Shown here: one piece after another, positions 8,791 through 17,725 of the stretch
Numbering within the stretch: the stretch's first letter is position 1
Layout: each line of letters begins with the position of its first letter
Notes under the pieces: model-generated
The model's database searches: none
Told to the model about the DNA's origin: nothing
What the model saw: only the letters and a program-made list of their open reading frames with translations
Position numbers and translations under genes: made by a program
NCBI RefSeq assembly: GCF_027594825.1
Contig: NZ_CP088930.1
Span: 5,207,019 to 5,271,018, forward strand
Length of the DNA stretch: 64,000 bases
Direction: 5' to 3'
Source of the DNA: Serratia liquefaciens
Lineage (GTDB): Bacteria; Pseudomonadota; Gammaproteobacteria; Enterobacterales; Enterobacteriaceae

Positions 8791-9894
8791 ATGTCTGAGC
8801 GCGATTATTTGCTGTTAACCCCTGGCCCGTTGACCACCTCAAAAACGGTGAAGGAAGCGATGCTGTTCGATAGCTGCACCTGGGATGAAGATTACAACCT
8901 GGGCGTAGTGCAGAGTATTCGTCGCAAGCTGGAAGCGCTGGCCACCCGGTCAAGCGGCTACAGCTCGGTGCTGTTGCAAGGCAGCGGCAGCTTTGCGGTC
9001 GAGGCGGTATTGGGCACGGCGATCGGCCCGCAGGACAAGCTGCTGATCGTTAATAACGGCGCCTATGGCGCTCGGATGATCGAAATGGCCCGGCTGATGG
9101 ATATCAATCACCACGCATTTAACTGCGGTGAAGTGAACGAGCCGGATATCGAGGCGATGGAAACGGTACTGAAAGGCGATGCGGGCATCAGCCATATCGC
9201 CATGGTGCATTGCGAAACCACGACTGGGATGCTCAATCCGCTGGAGCGAGTCTCGGGCCTGGCGGCGCGAAATGGCAAAACCCTGATCGTGGATGCGATG
9301 AGCAGTTTCGGCGGCATTCCGCTGGATGTCGATGCGCTGGGCATCGATTATTTGATCAGCTCGGCGAATAAATGTATTCAGGGCGTGCCAGGCTTCGCCT
9401 TTGTTATTGCCCGTCGTAATGAGCTGGACAAGTGCGCAGGCCGCTCGCGTTCGCTGTCGTTGGATCTGTATGCCCAGTGGCGCTGTATGGAAGATAACGC
9501 CGGTAAATGGCGCTTTACCTCGCCAACGCATACGGTGCTGGCTTTTGCGCAAGCACTGTGCGAACTGGAGCAGGAAGGGGGCATCGATGCCCGCCACGCC
9601 CGCTACCGGGCAAACCAGCAGCGGCTGGTGGCTGGAATGCGCGTGCTGGGGTTCGAGACCCTGCTGGAGGATGATTTGCACTCGCCGATCATCACCGCGT
9701 TCTATTCGCCGAAGGCTGAGACTTACCGCTTTACGGAGTTTTATCAGCGCCTGAAACAGCAGGGCTTTGTCATCTATCCGGGTAAGGTGTCGCAGAGCGA
9801 CTGCTTCCGCATTGGCAATATCGGCGAAGTTTACCCGCAGGATATCGAACGTTTGCTGGCTGCGGTCGGGCAGGCAATGTACTGGGAGCAATAA
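8791..9894 (+). CDS. phnW: 2-aminoethylphosphonate--pyruvate transaminase
   Basis: PhnW is a class V PLP transaminase that converts 2-aminoethylphosphonate plus pyruvate to phosphonoacetaldehyde plus alanine. The 367-residue protein carries [10 protein letters not shown] near the start, the glycine-rich [23 protein letters not shown] for cofactor binding, and the Schiff-base lysine K194 in SSANKCIQG. The ATG at 8791 follows AGGTG by six bases; an in-frame GTG at 8782 overlaps that site and is rejected. phnX starts eight bases after its stop, giving the complete two-step route to acetaldehyde and phosphate. No phosphonate importer is in the window. Confidence 0.96.
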   Translation: MSERDYLLLTPGPLTTSKTVKEAMLFDSCTWDEDYNLGVVQSIRRKLEALATRSSGYSSVLLQGSGSFAVEAVLGTAIGPQDKLLIVNNGAYGARMIEMARLMDINHHAFNCGEVNEPDIEAMETVLKGDAGISHIAMVHCETTTGMLNPLERVSGLAARNGKTLIVDAMSSFGGIPLDVDALGIDYLISSANKCIQGVPGFAFVIARRNELDKCAGRSRSLSLDLYAQWRCMEDNAGKWRFTSPTHTVLAFAQALCELEQEGGIDARHARYRANQQRLVAGMRVLGFETLLEDDLHSPIITAFYSPKAETYRFTEFYQRLKQQGFVIYPGKVSQSDCFRIGNIGEVYPQDIERLLAAVGQAMYWEQ

Positions 9895-9902
9895 GGATTA
9901 GC

Positions 9903-10712
9903 ATGAGTCAGATTAACGCAGTGATACTCGACTGGGCCGGCACCACGGTAGATTTCGGCTCCTTTGCGCCGACGCAGATTTTTGTCGAAGCCTTTAAGCA
10001 GACTTTTGATATCGACATCAGCCTGGCGGAGGCGCGCATTCCGATGGGGTTGGGCAAATGGCAGCACATAGAGGCCTTGGGTAAACTGCCCGAGGTGGAT
10101 GCACGCTGGCGGCAGCAGTTGGGCCGCTCCATGAGCCATCAGGACATTGACGCGCTGTATCGGGCTTTTATGCCGTTGCAAATCGCCAAGGTGGTCGACT
10201 TTGCCGACCCGATTGAGGGCGTTCCGCAGGTGATTGCTGCATTGCGTGAGCAGGGCATCAAGATAGGTTCCTGTTCAGGGTATCCACGGGCGGTGATGGA
10301 AGTGCTGGCACCGGCAGCGGCGTTGCGGGGTTACGCGCCGGATCACTGGGTTGCAACTGACGATTTGGCCGCCGGTGGGCGTCCAGGCCCGTGGATGGCG
10401 CTGCAAAACGTGATTACACTGGGTATCGATGCGGTGGCGCACTGTGTGAAGGTAGATGACGCGGTGCCGGGCATCACCGAAGGATTGAATGCAGGCATGT
10501 GGAGCGTCGGGCTGGCGCTGTCCGGTAACGAGTTTGGTGCTACCTGGCAAGAATACCAACAAATGAGCGAGTCGGAAGTCGACAAGCGGCGCGTTTTGGC
10601 AACCGATAAACTGTATGCCGCCGGTGCGCACTACGTGATTGATACATTGGCACAGCTGCCGGATGTGATTGCTGAAATCAATCAGCGGCTGGCGGCGGGC
10701 GAACGGCCCTGA
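9903..10712 (+). CDS. phnX: Phosphonoacetaldehyde hydrolase (phosphonatase)
   Basis: PhnX is a HAD-superfamily hydrolase that breaks the C-P bond of phosphonoacetaldehyde, giving acetaldehyde and phosphate. The 269-residue protein shows the nucleophile motif DWAGTT (Asp10, with Ala12 as in phosphonatases), the cap-domain lysine K52 in MGLGKWQHI that forms a Schiff base with substrate, and the acidic HAD motif in [10 protein letters not shown]. It is the second gene of phnWX and shares the promoter and putative operator at 8752-8776. A strong terminator follows. Confidence 0.96.
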   Translation: MSQINAVILDWAGTTVDFGSFAPTQIFVEAFKQTFDIDISLAEARIPMGLGKWQHIEALGKLPEVDARWRQQLGRSMSHQDIDALYRAFMPLQIAKVVDFADPIEGVPQVIAALREQGIKIGSCSGYPRAVMEVLAPAAALRGYAPDHWVATDDLAAGGRPGPWMALQNVITLGIDAVAHCVKVDDAVPGITEGLNAGMWSVGLALSGNEFGATWQEYQQMSESEVDKRRVLATDKLYAAGAHYVIDTLAQLPDVIAEINQRLAAGERP

Positions 10713-10728
10713 GCGGATTGCGGATATA

Positions 10729-10763
10729 AAAAAACCGGGGCCTTTAGCAGCCCCGGTCTTTTT
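10729..10763. terminator. Terminator between phnX and tcyP
   Basis: An A-run, ACCGGGGC, an eight-base loop, GCCCCGGT, then CTTTTTATT. It lies between convergent genes with A and T tracts on both sides, so it probably works in both directions. Confidence 0.88.
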
Positions 10764-10777
10764 ATTGCCGACGAGGT

Positions 10778-12169
10778 TTACTGGTGAGCCAGTTCCACTT
10801 CGTCTTCACTGTCCATAATGGACTTGTCCGTTTGCTTCATCAGTTGGCTGGTGATGGTGCCTGCCGCCATAGAGCCGTTGACGTTCAGCGCAGTACGGCC
10901 CATGTCGATCAGCGGTTCAACGGAGATCAGCAGGGCAACCAGCGTCACTGGCAGACCCATTGCCGGCAGCACGATCAGCGCAGCGAAAGTCGCGCCGCCA
11001 CCCACGCCGGCGACACCGGCAGAGCTGATGGTGACGATACCGACCAGGGTAGCGATCCACACCGGGTCCAGCGGGTTAATCCCGACGGTTGGGGCCACCA
11101 TGACCGCCAGCATCGCTGGGTACAAGCCAGCACAGCCGTTCTGGCCAATGGTGGCGCCGAACGAGGCCGAGAAGCTGGCAATGGATTCCGGTACGCCCAG
11201 ACGACGGGTCTGCGCTTCCACGTTCAGCGGAATGCTGGCGGCGCTGGAGCGGCTGGTGAAGGCGAAAGTGATGACCGGCCATACCTTGCGGAAGAACTTC
11301 AGCGGATTAACGCCGGTGAAGGCCAGCAGGGCAGCGTGCACAGCAAACATGATCGCCAGACCCAGATAAGAGGCGACCACGAAGCTACCCAGTTTGATGA
11401 TGTCGTGAACGTTAGAACCGGCAACCACTTTGGTCATCAGCGCCAGAACGCCGTACGGAGTCAGTTTCATCACCAGACGCACCAGCTTCATCACCCAGGC
11501 CTGCAGGGTGTCGATAGCGACCAGCACGCGTTCACCCTTAGGCTTGTCGTCTTTCAGCAACTGCAGCGACGCTACGCCAAGGAAGGTCGCGAAGATCACC
11601 ACGCTGATGATCGACGTCGGGCTGGCACCGGTCAGATCGGCGAACGGATTTTTAGGAATGAAGGACAGCACCATCTGCGGTACGGTCAGGTCGGCCAGTT
11701 TGCCCACATAGTTGCTTTGGATCGCTGACAGACGCGCGCTTTCTTGCGCACCTTGTACCAGACCTTCCGCCGTCAGCCCAAACAGGTTGGTCACCAGTAC
11801 GCCGACCAGCGCTGAAATCAGCGTGGTGAACAGCAGGGTGCCGATAGTCAGGAAGCTGATTTTCCCCAGGGAAGAGGCGTTGTGCAGCTTGGCGACCGCG
11901 CTCAGAATCGAGGCGAAGACCAGCGGCATGACAATCATTTGCAGCAGTTGCACATAGCCGTTACCGACGATGTTGAACCAGCTGATGGATTCTTTCAGTA
12001 CCGGGTTGTCCGAGCCGTACACCAGCTGCAGCGCCAAACCGAATACCACGCCCATCACCAGGCCGATCAGTACTTTTTTCGCCAGGCTCCATTGCTTATG
12101 GCGGCTTTGCGCCAACAGCAAAAGGAGGGCGACAAAAATCACCACGTTAATAACCAGCGGAAAATTCAT
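10778..12169 (-). CDS. tcyP: L-cystine/cysteine symporter TcyP
   Basis: TcyP (E. coli YdjN) imports L-cystine as a sodium/dicarboxylate (DAACS) family symporter. The 463-residue protein matches it along the whole length, including [34 protein letters not shown] and the substrate-site hairpin [17 protein letters not shown]. The start MNFPLV at 12169 agrees with E. coli and has GGAG about ten bases upstream. The frame continues five codons further, but those lack homology. Control by CysB is expected from E. coli; no site was assigned here. Confidence 0.96.
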   Translation of the reverse strand: MNFPLVINVVIFVALLLLLAQSRHKQWSLAKKVLIGLVMGVVFGLALQLVYGSDNPVLKESISWFNIVGNGYVQLLQMIVMPLVFASILSAVAKLHNASSLGKISFLTIGTLLFTTLISALVGVLVTNLFGLTAEGLVQGAQESARLSAIQSNYVGKLADLTVPQMVLSFIPKNPFADLTGASPTSIISVVIFATFLGVASLQLLKDDKPKGERVLVAIDTLQAWVMKLVRLVMKLTPYGVLALMTKVVAGSNVHDIIKLGSFVVASYLGLAIMFAVHAALLAFTGVNPLKFFRKVWPVITFAFTSRSSAASIPLNVEAQTRRLGVPESIASFSASFGATIGQNGCAGLYPAMLAVMVAPTVGINPLDPVWIATLVGIVTISSAGVAGVGGGATFAALIVLPAMGLPVTLVALLISVEPLIDMGRTALNVNGSMAAGTITSQLMKQTDKSIMDSEDEVELAHQ

Positions 12170-12353
12170 CCCCAATGTCTCCAATAATTTTTTCTTATAT
12201 GAAAATGGCTATGCACCATGGCGTAGCGATACTAAATATCGTAACAGTTTGCGTAACGGCTCACTTATATCCAAATGGAATTTTATATAACTCATTGCAT
12301 TAATTTGTTTGATTAATGTGCTTTGTGGTTATTCGATAGCCGATCTTTTGTGA

Positions 12354-12902
12354 TCACAGTCTGATATTTTTTATTTGCTCAAAATAAGATTGCACTGGGA
12401 TGGTGCATCCGCCCTGCCAATAGATAGCGAAAGCCACCAGACACAAGCACAGGGCGCGCTCGAGCTGATTGCCTTTCTGAGAATTTAGCAGCGGCAGACG
12501 AAAACGCCAGCGGCATGGCCAGAGCAAAGGCACGCCGGCGGGGGTGAGCATGTCTGCCAGCAGATGGCTGAAGTAACCGATGATCATGGCATGCAAGACG
12601 TCTGCCGGGATTGGCCAACTGCGCGGCACGTCAAGTTGAAACAGCGCCATGCCGCCGGCGATCGCCAGCAGGCTATGGGTAAAACCACGGTGGCCGAAGG
12701 CGCGCGAGATCGGAATGGCAATCCAGCGCAGGCGTTGACCCAGTACCGACTTGGGGTGATCGATATCGGGCAGCAGCGAGGTGAGTAGCGCAGCGGGGAT
12801 GATATGCCACCAGTCGCCGGTAGCCAGCTCCGGTGTCACCTCGGCCTTCTTGGCGAAAATCGCGCAAGCGACAGAGAAAATAAGATGTCCTTCCGCGGTC
12901 AT
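12354..12902 (-). CDS. ydjM: YdjM, LexA-regulated membrane metal-dependent hydrolase family
   Basis: A 182-residue member of the YdjM/DUF457 family, which resembles inner-membrane metal-dependent hydrolases. The metal-binding residues are visible as DIDH near residue 46-49 and HRGFTHS near 71-77, with hydrophobic stretches around them. E. coli ydjM is an SOS gene of unknown physiological role. The LexA box 22-37 bases before this start shows the same control here. Transcribed alone, leftward; function beyond family assignment is unknown. Confidence 0.9.
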   Translation of the reverse strand: MTAEGHLIFSVACAIFAKKAEVTPELATGDWWHIIPAALLTSLLPDIDHPKSVLGQRLRWIAIPISRAFGHRGFTHSLLAIAGGMALFQLDVPRSWPIPADVLHAMIIGYFSHLLADMLTPAGVPLLWPCRWRFRLPLLNSQKGNQLERALCLCLVAFAIYWQGGCTIPVQSYFEQIKNIRL

Positions 12903-12923
12903 ACTGCTGTTCCGGCTGATAAA

Positions 12924-12939
12924 CTGTTAATTTATCCAG
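12924..12939. promoter_or_regulatory. LexA (SOS) box of ydjM
   Basis: CTG, ten bases (TTAATTTATC), CAG, flanked by A and TA. This matches the LexA consensus CTG-N10-CAG with an AT-rich centre, just upstream of ydjM. E. coli ydjM is an established LexA target. Confidence 0.8.
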
Positions 12940-13264
12940 TATATGGGAAAATTCCCAGTGGTGGAAGCAGTTACCCTGTAACCAATTGTTTATTTTTCTC
13001 AGTTTTACAACGGCTTGTTACTTAAATGGCCAGGCGTTGTCTGTTTTTGCAGCAGTCAGGGAGAGGGCGGAGGAGAAAGCGCCGGGCGACAGGGTTCGGC
13101 TGCGTGGCAGTAACAGGCTGTGCCCAACATCCGGCGACTTTCTTGAACTGCAGAATAAAGAGGAAGGAACGGTAACTCAATAAAAATGAAATAATGTTTT
13201 ATTTATTTTATGACGCAAGGCGCGGTTTTGAGATTAAGTGGGGATTTCAGGGAAAGGCAATGAA
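12940..13264. other. Intergenic stretch without recognised gene
   Basis: The gap between ydjM and hxpB, whose starts and ends face away from it, has short open frames but none with a convincing ribosome site, composition or family motif. The right end is AT-rich. I see no RNA gene or repeat here. Confidence 0.5.
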
Positions 13265-13294
13265 TGAAAACGGCACCGGGAGCAACCGATGCCG
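13265..13294 (-). terminator. Terminator of hxpB
   Basis: On the minus strand GGCATCGG, a short loop, CCGGTGCC, then GTTTTC, placed just after the hxpB stop. The T tract is short, so strength is uncertain. Confidence 0.6.
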
Positions 13295-13300
13295 GACAAA

Positions 13301-13966
13301 TTATGCCAGGTGTTCGGACGTGAGCTGCTCAAGTGAGTCGAGCTTGTGGTCGGCCAGCGACCAACGGCTATCATGACGATACTCGTGGGCAGGGATAACG
13401 ATAGAACGCATTCTCGCGGCCTTGGTGGCAATCATGCCGTTGAACGAGTCTTCCAGCGTTATGCAGCGCAGGGGATCGCTACCCAGACGCTCGGCGGCGA
13501 TCAGGTACACCTCTGGATGCGGTTTGCTGTAAGGCAGATACTCGGCGGAAACCAAGTGATCAAAGTAACCTTCGAGGTCAAACATCTGCAGCACTTGTTG
13601 CTGCATGTGCAGCGGTGAGGCGGAGGCCAGGCCAATATTCAAATCCAGGCTGCGACACAGCTCCAGCGCCTGTTGCACGCCAGGCAGCAGGGGACGTTTT
13701 TCGCGCACCAGCTCGATGGCGCGTTCGATAATGCGCGCAGAGACTTCCTCCTGCGACACCCCTTGCCACGGCATGGCCTGGTACCACATTCTCACCACCA
13801 GATCGATGCGCAGACCCAGGGTATCCGGCAGCTTGTGGCGGTCAGACAAATCCAACCCCAGTGCGCCAAAGATATCCAGTTCCGCCTGTAGCCACAGCGG
13901 TTCTGAATCGATCAATAAACCGTCCATATCAAAAATAGCGGTTTCAATGCGTTGCGAATAGGCCAT
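13301..13966 (-). CDS. hxpB: Hexitol phosphatase HxpB (HAD family)
   Basis: The 221-residue protein corresponds to E. coli HxpB (YniC), a cytoplasmic HAD phosphatase that dephosphorylates hexitol phosphates and 2-deoxyglucose 6-phosphate. The nucleophile motif is IFDMDGLLIDSEPLW (Asp13, Asp15), motif II is GLASASPLHM, the lysine lies in YSKPHPEVYL, and motif IV is LEDSFNGMIA. It neighbours yniB and yniA, as in E. coli, although another gene is interposed. The start MAYSQRIE at 13966 agrees with homologues. Confidence 0.93.
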   Translation of the reverse strand: MAYSQRIETAIFDMDGLLIDSEPLWLQAELDIFGALGLDLSDRHKLPDTLGLRIDLVVRMWYQAMPWQGVSQEEVSARIIERAIELVREKRPLLPGVQQALELCRSLDLNIGLASASPLHMQQQVLQMFDLEGYFDHLVSAEYLPYSKPHPEVYLIAAERLGSDPLRCITLEDSFNGMIATKAARMRSIVIPAHEYRHDSRWSLADHKLDSLEQLTSEHLA

Positions 13967-14030
13967 TAACGGTTAACTCCTGCCGGTGCCGGTGAATGTG
14001 CCCGACACTTTATCATCGCTGGCGGCGAGA

Positions 14031-15311
14031 CTAAAATTTTTGCCTGCGTGGCTGAGCCTTGCCAAAACGCAGGATGCGCCACATCTTCTGCATTTTTAAC
14101 CACCAGCGCTGATGCTGGCGTTCGGTAACCTGTTGCAGCATGCGGGCATAATCCAGCACCAGTCCCGGTGTCCAGGTCATGCTTTCGCCACGGCTACGGA
14201 GCACCGCCAACATCCACAGGTTGGGATCGAGCATCAGCAACAGGAAACGTCGCCACAGATGTTTATCGCCCAGCACGCCTTCCAGCGCACTGTCGAGCGC
14301 CTGGATGACCGTGGTGGAGCAGTTGCGTCGGGTCAGATTGTAGGTGGCGTCCTGTTGATAACGTTGCCAGAAGGTGCGCAGCGCCGCAGGGTTGTAGCGG
14401 TGAAACTTGATTTTTTTGTCCGGCGGGCACCAGGCCGCCACTTCCTGTTGCAAATCGGGCAGAAAACGCCCTTCGACGTTGTTTTGCTCGCCGGAGTGCA
14501 ATAACCGGCGGAAATCTTGTGACGACTGGCTGATATCGTTAAGCGGGTAGTGGCTGATGTAGACATCCGGCGCCAACGCCAGGGCGACATGACCGGTGGA
14601 GATATTGCCGCCACCGTCCACCGCTGCGATGTAGCGATCGACGATATAACGTCGGCGGGCATCCCTGGCCGATCCCATCGGTGTCCAGACATGTACCCTG
14701 AGCGGGGTAGCCTCATCTGTCGCTAGCGCAGCGGAGTGTTGCGGGCTTTGATTCAGCGAAAAACTCTCCAGCCGCCGGGCAATGCGTAACAGTGCCCAGC
14801 CGGAAAGCAGGATCATCACGCCGATACAAAAAGGCACTGTCATCCGATGCGGCACCGGCCAGCCGACAAAAATCATCAGTGAAAGCAGGATTTCACCGCT
14901 GCCGGCCAGTGCGACCGGTTTCCAGCGGCTGTGCTGGATCACCGTAGAAGAAGCAATGCGAACCGCACCGTCAAGCAGTAGCGCACTGCCAAACACCAGC
15001 GTGGCGACGATGTTGTCGTCGGCGGGCTCGTCCCAAACTAAAAAGGCCAGAAACAAAAAGCCCAATCCCTTCAGCAACACCGGTCGACTGGCGGAAGAGC
15101 CAATCACCGACGCAGCTGAAATCGCCACCAGGCCCTCCAGCGCCAGCAGTACCGCCAGCGCATCCAGTGCCAGCACGGAGCGCCCGTCCTGAAGTACATC
15201 GAACAGCATCAGCGCGCCGACGGCGATCCAAACCCAGCCGAACAGCATCAACAGACGGCGTTGACCCTGCAGAGCTTGCGCACCGAGCAATAAGATAATC
15301 AGCCGAATCAT
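14031..15311 (-). CDS. DUF308/HdeD-like membrane domain fused to a permuted papain-like domain
   Basis: A 426-residue protein with two parts. Residues 1-180 hold six hydrophobic segments resembling the HdeD/DUF308 membrane family. Residues about 205-345 are soluble: His241 in TGHVALAL and Cys331 in RRNCSTTVIQAL come in His-before-Cys order, the layout of permuted NlpC/P60-like (YiiX/LRAT-type) cysteine hydrolases. The last 80 residues are basic and unfamiliar. It stands alone between hxpB and yniB, which are adjacent in E. coli. Enzyme activity and substrate are inferences from two motifs; an inactive fold is possible. Confidence 0.7.
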   Translation of the reverse strand: MIRLIILLLGAQALQGQRRLLMLFGWVWIAVGALMLFDVLQDGRSVLALDALAVLLALEGLVAISAASVIGSSASRPVLLKGLGFLFLAFLVWDEPADDNIVATLVFGSALLLDGAVRIASSTVIQHSRWKPVALAGSGEILLSLMIFVGWPVPHRMTVPFCIGVMILLSGWALLRIARRLESFSLNQSPQHSAALATDEATPLRVHVWTPMGSARDARRRYIVDRYIAAVDGGGNISTGHVALALAPDVYISHYPLNDISQSSQDFRRLLHSGEQNNVEGRFLPDLQQEVAAWCPPDKKIKFHRYNPAALRTFWQRYQQDATYNLTRRNCSTTVIQALDSALEGVLGDKHLWRRFLLLMLDPNLWMLAVLRSRGESMTWTPGLVLDYARMLQQVTERQHQRWWLKMQKMWRILRFGKAQPRRQKF

Positions 15312-15506
15312 GGCGGCCCCTGTTTAAACGGATTGATTTAACTATATAACTATTTACCGGTACTGCGCGGCCGCCGTTAAGCTGTTGATTTCGGATAATC
15401 CCGGCTACGCTTGTAGCACAGCAGTGCTGAAGAAAACGGTGGGCGAGTTTCAGTAACTACAGGTAGACTTAGCCCATTACGGTTACGTCGCTTACAAGGG
15501 GAACAC

Positions 15507-16067
15507 ATGACGTATCAACAGGCTGGGCGCATTGCCATTTTAAAACGCATTCTTGGCTGGGTGGTTTTCATCCCTGCGTTGCTGTCAACGCTGATCTCAA
15601 TGCTGATGTTTGTGTATCAGCACAGCGAAAAAACCAAAGGCATCAATGCGGTGATGCTGGATTTTGTCCACGTGATGGTGGATATGGTGCGCTTCAATAC
15701 CTCTTTCCTGAATATCTTCTGGTATAACTCGCCGGTGCCTGACGTAGAAAAAAGCCTGTTCAGCGGCGCGAACCTGATGTTTATCATCATTTATATTCTG
15801 ATTTTTGTCGGACTGGCGCTGCAGGCCTCTGGCGCACGTATGTCACGTCAGGTGAAGTTTATCCGCGAAGGCCTGGAAGACCAGATGATCCTCGAACAGG
15901 CTAAAGGCAGCGAAGGGCATACGCGTGCGCAGTTGGAAGAGCGCATTACGCTGCCGCACCACACCATCTTGCTGCAATACTTCCCGCTGTACATTTTGCC
16001 GGTGGTGATTGCGGTGATTGGCTGGTTTGTGATCAAGCTGCTGGGTCAACTGGCCGGAGCGGCCTGA
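15507..16067 (+). CDS. yniB: Inner membrane protein YniB
   Basis: A 186-residue membrane protein that matches E. coli YniB (178 residues), with hydrophobic segments at about residues 15-40, 90-107 and 160-180 and a charged stretch between. The ATG follows AAGGGG. It converges on yniA, as in E. coli, across a shared palindromic terminator. Its function is unknown. Confidence 0.9.
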   Translation: MTYQQAGRIAILKRILGWVVFIPALLSTLISMLMFVYQHSEKTKGINAVMLDFVHVMVDMVRFNTSFLNIFWYNSPVPDVEKSLFSGANLMFIIIYILIFVGLALQASGARMSRQVKFIREGLEDQMILEQAKGSEGHTRAQLEERITLPHHTILLQYFPLYILPVVIAVIGWFVIKLLGQLAGAA

Positions 16068-16079
16068 TTTATTGAGTGT

Positions 16080-16106
16080 AGGCGCTGATATCAGCGCCTT
16101 TATTTT
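16080..16106. terminator. Terminator between convergent yniB and yniA
   Basis: A perfect 20-base palindrome centred on TGATATCA (AGGCGCTGA...TCAGCGCCT), followed by TTATTTT on the plus strand. It overlaps the end of yniA by a couple of bases. Confidence 0.75.
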
Positions 16107-16974
16107 ATCGGGACTCTGGATGCAGCAGCACTTCCACCGCGCGTTGAGCCCGAACCAGATGCTGACCGCCGAACAGGTTGCTGCGGTTGAGCAGGTAATA
16201 CAGCTGATACAGCGGCTGACGGTCGATAAAGCCGCTCTCCAACGGCCAGACGCTCTGGTAGCCGTCGTAGATCTGCGGTGGCAGCTCCGGGTACAGCGGC
16301 AGCATGGCCAAATCACACTCTCTGTCGCCCCAGTAGCAAGCCGGATCGAACAGCAGTGGACCGTCGGCGGTCATTGCGCAGTTGGCCGGCCACAAATCCC
16401 CGTGCAGAAGAGAAGGTTGCGGCTGATGATGCTGCAAACGCAGATACACGATGTCGACAATCTCGTCGATATCCCCGAAGGTCATGCCTTTCTCTGCCGC
16501 CATTTGCAGCTGCCAGCCAATGCGCTGTTCGGCAAAAAACTCTGACCAGCGGCGCTGCCAGGCGTTGGGTTGCGGAGTGGTGGACAAATCGTTGTCGAAG
16601 TCGAGGCCAAACTGCGGCTGCTCGCTCCATTTGTGCAGGTGGGCCAGCTGCTGGCCAAGACAGTAGGCGCCATGGGCGTCGAGAGGTTTCAGGGTTTGGT
16701 ATTCCAGCAGCAAGAAGCTGTAATCCCGATCGCTGCCGACGCCGTAGACCTGCGGAAGCCGCACGGTTTTACTGCGCGCCAGCAAGGCCAGTTGGTCGGC
16801 TTCGGCGGTGAAGATGGGCAACAGTTCGCGAGCATCACATTTGACAAACACCTGGTTGTCACCGTAACTCACGCGCCACGCCGGGTGGATTTCTCCCCCG
16901 GGCAGTTCGGTCCTTTCGCGGATTTCTGCGCTGCCAAGATGTTCACTTAACAGACGGCTAACGGCTTGCCACAT
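16105..16974 (-). CDS. yniA: Fructosamine kinase family protein YniA
   Basis: The 289-residue protein belongs to the fructosamine/ketosamine-3-kinase family, which phosphorylates sugars attached to proteins by glycation so that they detach. Visible features are GGEIHPAWRV near residue 26, the ATP-site lysine in VFVKCD, the catalytic loop LLHGDLWPANC with its aspartate, and the metal-binding FDPACYWGDRECDLAM. The ATG at 16974 has AGGGGGT nine bases upstream and matches homologues; the frame runs 41 codons further without homology. The physiological substrate in enterobacteria is not settled. Confidence 0.93.
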   Translation of the reverse strand: MWQAVSRLLSEHLGSAEIRERTELPGGEIHPAWRVSYGDNQVFVKCDARELLPIFTAEADQLALLARSKTVRLPQVYGVGSDRDYSFLLLEYQTLKPLDAHGAYCLGQQLAHLHKWSEQPQFGLDFDNDLSTTPQPNAWQRRWSEFFAEQRIGWQLQMAAEKGMTFGDIDEIVDIVYLRLQHHQPQPSLLHGDLWPANCAMTADGPLLFDPACYWGDRECDLAMLPLYPELPPQIYDGYQSVWPLESGFIDRQPLYQLYYLLNRSNLFGGQHLVRAQRAVEVLLHPESR

Positions 16975-17236
16975 GGTACACCCCCTCTGTGCTGCCTGCG
17001 AATTCATTAGGTTAGCGTCTTTAGCCCTGTGAAAACACGACCTGGCGCACAGCTGGCGCCAACAACCGGCGATTTTCTCGCCATCGCGTTTGCTCAAAGT
17101 ATATACGCTATTGATTAATTTAAGTACGGCGTCTGTTGCAACTTGGCGATGCGGGAGCGATGTTTATTGGGCCGGCAGCGATTGCGGCAAGGGCTGGGTC
17201 TTCAGATAACTATCATTATCAATGAGATGAGAAACC

Positions 17237-17686
17237 ATGGAGCAAAACTGGCAGTGGCAGCGGGGTGAATACCGGATCAACAGTGATAAAAGTGAATTAA
17301 ATCTCGCCTTTACTCATGCATTCTTGACCACCTCAAGCTGGGCGAGCGGCATTTCGTTGCCGACGGTGCAGTTGTCTATCGACAATAGCCTGTGCTTTGG
17401 CCTGTACCATCAACACCAGCAGATTGGGTTTGCGCGTCTGGTGACGGATTACGCCACTTTTGGCTATCTGTGCGATGTGTTTGTCTCCCCGGACTACCAG
17501 GGACAAGGGTTAGCTCGTTGGCTGATGGACTGCACGCTGGAGCATCCGGTGTTGCAGCGGCTGCGGCGGATTATGCTGGTGACCGGTACTGCGCCGTGGT
17601 TGTATCAAAAGGTGGGCTATGAAGCGATAAACCGCGAGGATTTTGTCTGGCACATTGTCCGACCGGATATCTATCGGCAGCCATAA
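17237..17686 (+). CDS. GNAT-family N-acetyltransferase
   Basis: A 149-residue acetyltransferase of the GNAT fold. The acetyl-CoA motif A is LCDVFVSPDYQGQGLARWLM (residues about 78-97, with the Q-x-x-G-x-A/G pattern), and a C-terminal WLYQKVGYEAI matches motif B. It resembles the small YjgM/YncA-like proteins, and the substrate is unknown. A short imperfect match to a Fur site lies at about 17202-17220; I do not rely on it. It converges on sitD over a shared hairpin. Confidence 0.85.
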   Translation: MEQNWQWQRGEYRINSDKSELNLAFTHAFLTTSSWASGISLPTVQLSIDNSLCFGLYHQHQQIGFARLVTDYATFGYLCDVFVSPDYQGQGLARWLMDCTLEHPVLQRLRRIMLVTGTAPWLYQKVGYEAINREDFVWHIVRPDIYRQP

Positions 17687-17692
17687 TGAGAA

Positions 17693-17725
17693 GCGGCGGT
17701 GCTATTAGGCACCGCCGCCTGTTTC
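17693..17725. terminator. Terminator between the GNAT gene and sitD
   Basis: A ten-base-pair stem GCGGCGGTGC / GCACCGCCGC with a six-base loop, followed by CTGTTTC. It lies between convergent genes and may stop both transcripts; its right end touches the sitD stop. Confidence 0.75.

Noticed and set aside
12341-12355. TGTGATCACA as a possible CRP site upstream of tcyP
   Set aside because: CRP needs TGTGA-N6-TCACA; here the half-sites abut, and it is about 175 bases from the start.
12986-13183. A 65-codon plus-strand frame in the ydjM-hxpB gap
   Set aside because: No ribosome site, no hydrophobic or family pattern, and unusual composition.
17202-17220. Fur-like site before the GNAT gene
   Set aside because: Only about 12 of 19 positions fit and it nearly overlaps the ribosome site; the other Fur boxes in the window are much better.
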